Shown here piece after piece: positions 59,990-64,000 of a stretch of 64,000 nucleotides of DNA (positions are counted from its first letter, which is position 1; every line of letters starts with the position of its first letter). Below the pieces are notes generated by a model. The model was not told the DNA's origin. It ran no database searches and was given only the letters and a program-made list of their open reading frames with translations. The position numbers and the translations under genes are program-made. The DNA comes from JAAGZL01 sp050288625 (GTDB lineage: Bacteria; Pseudomonadota; Gammaproteobacteria; Chromatiales; Chromatiaceae). The stretch lies in assembly GCA_050288625.1 (NCBI GenBank), contig JBNKEE010000046.1, forward strand, positions 13,188 to 77,187, read 5' to 3'.

Positions 59990-60325
59990 TCAACACACCT
60001 GATCTGATCTGGCGGCCATTATGAAGTCGTTATAGTGCAGACCGCCGATCTTGTGAGTCCACCAGGTCAGGGTTACCTTGCCCCATTCCACCTTGATTGA
60101 CGGATGGTGATGTTCCGCCTCTGCTATGGCTCCGATTTTGTTGGCGAATACCATGGCATCTGCGAAGTTATCGAATCTGTAGATTCTTTCCAGTTGATTG
60201 ACGCCGTCCCGCTGTCGGATAGTCCATCCGTTCAACACCTTCATCAACTGCCGTACCTCGCCTTCTGTGACCATAGGTGCGTCTTTGCGGCAGGCCTCAC
60301 AGTGTCGTTCATGCAGTTTTTCCAT
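59990..60325 (-). CDS. phhB: 4a-hydroxytetrahydrobiopterin dehydratase (PCD/DCoH)
   Basis: Recycles pterin-4a-carbinolamine; 111 residues from an ATG with GGAGGAG upstream at 60325, which is preferred to 60433. The active-site signature AEAEHHHPSIKVEWGKVTLT and WWTHKIGGLHYNDFIMA is intact. The N-terminal HCEACRKD with two cysteines is common in bacterial members. No phenylalanine hydroxylase gene is nearby, and many bacteria carry this gene alone, for instance for molybdopterin-linked or general pterin repair. Confidence 0.92.
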   Translation of the reverse strand: MEKLHERHCEACRKDAPMVTEGEVRQLMKVLNGWTIRQRDGVNQLERIYRFDNFADAMVFANKIGAIAEAEHHHPSIKVEWGKVTLTWWTHKIGGLHYNDFIMAARSDQVC

Positions 60326-60347
60326 TGTGTCTCCTCCTGTAGGTTGC

Positions 60348-61322
60348 CTAGGGAAGCAGGATAATGGAACCGGTGGTGACTCCGCTCTCCAGGGTTTTGT
60401 GCGCCACCCCCGCTTCTGCCAGAGGGAATTCATAGGAGATCTGGATAGATATGTCGCCGGTGATCACGCGTTGGAACAGGGCGTTCGCCAGGAACTGCTG
60501 TTCTTCCGGTTCGGCCACATAATCGAACAGGGAAGGGCGGGTTAGATAGAGCGATCCCATCTGGGTCAGGATCAGTGGGGAAATGTCAGGGACCGCGCCC
60601 GATGCGTTGCCGAAGGTCACCATCATGCCGCGGCGCTTGAGGCAGTGCAGGGAGATGTCGAAGGTATCTCTGCCCACTCCGTCGTAGACCACGTCGACAC
60701 CTCGCCCGGAGGTGATCTCTCTTACCGTGGCAGGTACATCCACCTCACGGTACAGCAGTACTTCGTCACAGCCGTTCTGTTTTGCTGTTTCCACCTTATC
60801 TTTGCTGCCCACGGTTCCGATTACCCTGGCTCCGATGGCCCGGGCCCACTGGGTTAGGATTGAACCAACACCTCCGGCGGCGGCGTGCATCAGGATGGTA
60901 TCCTCCGGGGTGACCGGGTAGGTCCTGAGCAGCAGATAGGCTGCCGTCATCCCCTTCAGCATCATGCCAGCTGCGGTGCTGGCTTGGATGGCGTCTGGTA
61001 GTTTTATCAGGCAATCTTCCGGGACGATATGTGCCTCAGCATAGGCGCCGATAGGTGCGGCCACATAACAGACACGGTCGCCCACGGCTACACGGGTTAC
61101 CTGGTCACCTACAGCTGTCACCACACCGGCCGCTTCCTTGCCCAGACCGGACGGCAGTTCCATGGGATAGAGCCCGGAGCGGTGATAGGTGTCTATAAAA
61201 TTCACCCCGATTGCCTCGTGTTGCACCAGTACCTGATGGCCAGCCGGTTGTGGTAACTCTATATCCTGCAGTTGCAGTACTGAATGGTCGCCACACCTTT
61301 CTATCTGTATAGATTTGGTCAA
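60348..61322 (-). CDS. qor: NADPH:quinone oxidoreductase (zinc-free MDR family)
   Basis: A cytosolic 324-residue quinone reductase. The family signature VNFIDTYHRSGLYP is followed by LGKEAAGVVTAVGD, the dinucleotide fold LMHAAAGGVGSILTQWARAIGA and DVVYDGVGRDTFD. Zinc-binding cysteines of alcohol dehydrogenases are absent. It is 22 bp upstream of phhB and 21 bp downstream of aceF on the same strand, so it may be co-transcribed with the pyruvate dehydrogenase genes. Confidence 0.92.
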   Translation of the reverse strand: MTKSIQIERCGDHSVLQLQDIELPQPAGHQVLVQHEAIGVNFIDTYHRSGLYPMELPSGLGKEAAGVVTAVGDQVTRVAVGDRVCYVAAPIGAYAEAHIVPEDCLIKLPDAIQASTAAGMMLKGMTAAYLLLRTYPVTPEDTILMHAAAGGVGSILTQWARAIGARVIGTVGSKDKVETAKQNGCDEVLLYREVDVPATVREITSGRGVDVVYDGVGRDTFDISLHCLKRRGMMVTFGNASGAVPDISPLILTQMGSLYLTRPSLFDYVAEPEEQQFLANALFQRVITGDISIQISYEFPLAEAGVAHKTLESGVTTGSIILLP

Positions 61323-61343
61323 TCTGTTCTCCTTAGGCCCTGG

Positions 61344-62636
61344 TTAAAGCAGAAGTTTGCGTATATCCGAGAGCTCCTTGCTTAGATAGTCAGTGAACCG
61401 TACGCCGTCGGCCCCGTCTATCACCCGGTGATCGTAGGATAGCGAGAATGGTAGTATTAGGCGAGGTGTGAATTTATCATCCGTGAATACAGGTTTTACG
61501 CTAGCTCGGGCGACTCCAAGTATGGCTACCTCAGGTGTGTTGATGATGGGGGTGAAGCCGGTGCCGCCGATACCGCCGAGGCTGGAGATGGTGAAGCTGC
61601 CGCCCTGCATCGCGGCCTGTACCAATCTTCTTTCCCGCGCCTTGGCGCTGAGTTGGTGCAGTTCTTCCGCCAGTTCGAACAATCCCTTCTGTTCCACGTT
61701 GCGGATAACCGGGACCACCAGGCCGGCGGGTGTATCCACCGCAAAGCCGATGTTGTAGTATTTTTTGATGATCAGGTTTTCCCCGCTCGGGTCCAGGGAG
61801 GAGTTGAACTGCGGAAAATGCTTAAGGGCCGCCACACAGGCCTTGAGAATAAAGGCCAGCAGGGTGAGCCGGAAGCCCCTGTCTTTTGCCTCCTGCGCGT
61901 GCTCCTGGCGGAACTCTTCCAACTCGGTTATGTCGGCCTCATCGAACTGGGTGACGTGAGGCACCTGCAGCCAACTGCTGTGCAGATGGGAAGCGGACAG
62001 GGTATTTATCCTGGACAGGGGGCGGGTCTCTATCTCGCCGAACTGGGAGAAATCTATGGTGGGTGTTTCCGGCAGGATCAGACCGCCCCCCGAACTGCTG
62101 CTGCGTCGGGCCAAGGCCGCCTTTACAAACAGCTGCACGTCCTGTTTCAGGATGCGCCCCTTGGGGCCGGAGCCTTTGACCTGGGTCAGGTTCACCCCCA
62201 GCTCTCTGGAGATACGCCGCACTGCAGGGCTGGCGTGGGGCTTGCCCTTGCTCTGGCCGTTTTCCGGCGAGGGCGGTACCGGTGGTGGCGCCGGTGGTTT
62301 GTCTCCAGGCTGTCTCTCAACCACTGGTTCTGGGTCTGGTTGCGGCTCCGGTTCCGCGGTTGGGGCGGGTTTGGTTGTTTCCTGCTGTTCCTCTACTTTC
62401 TCATCCACTTCTATGGTCAGGATCAGGTCGCCTTCCGATACCTTGTCTCCCACCTTTACCTTCAGTTCCTGTACCACACCGCCGAAGGGGGAGGGGATCT
62501 CCACTGCGGCCTTGTCGCTCTCCAGCATGATGATAGGGTCTTCGGCGGCTATGCCATCGCCGGGTGAGACCAGTATCTCGATGATGTCGATCTGTTCAAA
62601 GTCACCCAAATCAGGAACCGCTACTTGTTTTAGCAT
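61344..62636 (-). CDS. aceF: Pyruvate dehydrogenase E2 (dihydrolipoamide acetyltransferase)
   Basis: E2 core of the pyruvate dehydrogenase complex, 430 residues. It has one lipoyl domain (residues 1-80, lipoylated Lys in ESDKAAVEIPS), a Pro/Glu-rich linker (about 85-125), an E3-binding domain (SPAVRRISRELGVNLTQVKG) and the catalytic domain with SYDHRVIDGADGVRF near the C-terminus. Many gammaproteobacterial E2 proteins carry two or three lipoyl domains; this is a single-lipoyl form. It follows aceE by 19 bp. Confidence 0.94.
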   Translation of the reverse strand: MLKQVAVPDLGDFEQIDIIEILVSPGDGIAAEDPIIMLESDKAAVEIPSPFGGVVQELKVKVGDKVSEGDLILTIEVDEKVEEQQETTKPAPTAEPEPQPDPEPVVERQPGDKPPAPPPVPPSPENGQSKGKPHASPAVRRISRELGVNLTQVKGSGPKGRILKQDVQLFVKAALARRSSSSGGGLILPETPTIDFSQFGEIETRPLSRINTLSASHLHSSWLQVPHVTQFDEADITELEEFRQEHAQEAKDRGFRLTLLAFILKACVAALKHFPQFNSSLDPSGENLIIKKYYNIGFAVDTPAGLVVPVIRNVEQKGLFELAEELHQLSAKARERRLVQAAMQGGSFTISSLGGIGGTGFTPIINTPEVAILGVARASVKPVFTDDKFTPRLILPFSLSYDHRVIDGADGVRFTDYLSKELSDIRKLLL

Positions 62637-62655
62637 CTGTATCAGGCTCCTCTGG

Positions 62656-64000
62656 TCAGACCGAAGTGGGTTCTGGTTTGTCCGGATCTATGCCGTATTT
62701 CTTGATCGCTTCGGACAGCTTGCTCTGTTCTATCGCGCCTTCTCTGGCTAGGGCGGACAGCGCGGCCAGGGCGATGTGGTGGCGGTCCACCTCGAAGAAC
62801 CGGCGTAGTTGTTCCCGGGTATCACTGCGGCCGAAGCCGTCGGTGCCTAGCACGGTATAGTCTCTGGGCACGAACTGTCGTACCTGATCGGCATAGATCT
62901 TCATATAGTCGGTCGATGCGATCACCGGCCCCGGATGTTTCTCCAGACATGTCTCCAGATAGCTCTTGCGTGGTTTCTTGTCCGGATGCAGCCGATTCCA
63001 GCGCTCAGCGCTCAGACCGTCGCGCCGCAATTGGTTGAAGCTGGTGACGCTCCAGATGTCCGCCGCTACGCCGTAGTCATCGTTGAGCAGGTCGGCCGCC
63101 GCTATGGCCTCCCGCAGGATGGTGCCGCTGCCGAACAGTTGCACCCTGGGTTTCTTGCTCCTGCCTGCGCCCTGCAACAGATACATGCCTTTGAGGATGC
63201 CGTCTTCAACATGGTCGGGCAGGGCCGGGTGTTCATAGTTTTCGTTCATCACCGTGATGTAGTAGAAGATATTCTCCTGCTTCTGATACATGCGCCTGAG
63301 GCCGTCGTGTACGATCACCGCCAGCTCGTAGGCGTAGGTCGGATCGTAGGAGATGCAGTTGGGGATGGTGGATGCGGCCAGGTGGCTATGGCCGTCCTGG
63401 TGCTGCAACCCTTCACCGGACAGGGTGGTGCGGCCGGAGGTGCCGCCAAGGATGAAGCCCCGGGCCTGCATGTCGCCCGCCGCCCACAGCAGGTCGCCGA
63501 TACGCTGGAAGCTGAACATGGAGTAGCTGATATAGAACGGGATCATGTTGACCCCGTGGGTGCTATAGGCGGTACCAGCCGCCATCCATGAGGCTACGGC
63601 TCCGGCCTCGTTGATGCCTTCGTTCAGGATCTGTCCCTTGAGGTCTTCGCGGTAGTACATGATCTGGTCACTATCCACCGGCTCGTATAGTTGACCTACG
63701 GAAGAGTAGATGCCGATCTGGCGGAACATGCCTTCCATGCCGAAGGTGCGGGCCTCGTCCGGAACTATGGGGACGATATTTTTGCCGATATCCCTGTCTC
63801 TGGTCAGGGCGGAGAGCAGGCGCACCGTGGCCATGGTGGTGGACATCTTGTGTCCCTCCGATCCCACCAGCAGGGTGCCGAAGGCGTCGCAATCCGGTAT
63901 GGCCAGGGGTTCCGCCTCTCTGCGCCGGGTCGGCAGGAAACCGCCCAGGGCCTCGCGCCGTTCGCGCATATATTGCATCTCGGGGCTGTCTTCATCCGGC
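62656..64000 (-). CDS. aceE: Pyruvate dehydrogenase E1 component, C-terminal part (runs off window)
   Basis: Homodimeric-type E1 of pyruvate dehydrogenase; about 448 C-terminal residues are visible. The frame continues beyond the window edge (PDEDSPEMQYMRERREALGG), so apparent internal ATGs are not the start. Recognisable segments are FIPIVPDEARTFGMEGMFRQ-type sequence (IVPDEARTFGMEGMFRQIG), YYREDLKGQILNEGINEAGA, GGTSGRTTLSGEGLQHQDGH and the C-terminal GTDGFGRSDTREQLRRFFEV. It is followed by aceF. Confidence 0.95.
   Translation of the reverse strand, partial: PDEDSPEMQYMRERREALGGFLPTRRREAEPLAIPDCDAFGTLLVGSEGHKMSTTMATVRLLSALTRDRDIGKNIVPIVPDEARTFGMEGMFRQIGIYSSVGQLYEPVDSDQIMYYREDLKGQILNEGINEAGAVASWMAAGTAYSTHGVNMIPFYISYSMFSFQRIGDLLWAAGDMQARGFILGGTSGRTTLSGEGLQHQDGHSHLAASTIPNCISYDPTYAYELAVIVHDGLRRMYQKQENIFYYITVMNENYEHPALPDHVEDGILKGMYLLQGAGRSKKPRVQLFGSGTILREAIAAADLLNDDYGVAADIWSVTSFNQLRRDGLSAERWNRLHPDKKPRKSYLETCLEKHPGPVIASTDYMKIYADQVRQFVPRDYTVLGTDGFGRSDTREQLRRFFEVDRHHIALAALSALAREGAIEQSKLSEAIKKYGIDPDKPEPTSV

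Overview
The window comes from a free-living or symbiotic gammaproteobacterium, probably of the sulfur-oxidising, Chromatiales-like type. The base composition is moderate, and the core gene orders are classic gammaproteobacterial ones: yebC-ruvCAB-ybgC-tolQRAB-pal-cpoB-queE-queC, pepA-holC divergent from lptFG, and xseB-ispA. A YeeE/YedE-family sulfur transporter and a VPLPA-CTERM-type exported protein fit that placement. The lineage is inferred from gene content only. No rRNA genes, insertion sequences, prophage or CRISPR array were seen.

Region 1 (1-16 kb). A partial ispA with xseB diverges from parE - CNP1-like gene - parC - arsM. Two large sensor proteins follow, divergently oriented: a histidine kinase with a degenerate receiver, and a BarA-type hybrid kinase. 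A low-GC, cassette-like island (12.7-13.5 kb) carries an orphan membrane protein and short repeats. Then comes arsS with two rSAM-associated transferases. Together with arsM these supply the known methylation and adenosylation steps of arsenosugar synthesis plus two candidate downstream sugar-tailoring enzymes.

Region 2 (16-41 kb) is mostly housekeeping: holC, pepA and lptFG, then an RDD membrane protein, a cupin, a TatD-linked radical SAM protein and an HDOD protein. These are followed by yebC-ruvCAB, the complete Tol-Pal envelope operon, queuosine genes, the sulfur transporter, tRNA-Lys with a near-ideal promoter and terminator, and an RND efflux pair without an outer-membrane channel.

Region 3 (41-51.4 kb) is the most distinctive locus. 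A 1621-residue protein with two fused BadF/HgdC-type activase domains plus dehydratase-D-like parts lies downstream of an HTH regulator gene. Divergent from these is an operon of an MFS-acyltransferase-acyl-ligase fusion (LplT/Aas-like) and an overlapping amidohydrolase gene.

Region 4 (51.5-60 kb) is accessory. It holds a heme-oxygenase-like ABM protein, an L,D-transpeptidase with five 98-residue coiled-coil repeats, a probable NlpC/P60-like hydrolase, a VOC protein and an exported pentapeptide-repeat protein. After these come three low-GC single genes with attC-like spacers (DUF4303, lipoprotein, GNAT), a VPLPA-CTERM protein and a small lipoprotein. The window ends in reverse-strand phhB, qor, aceF and a partial aceE.
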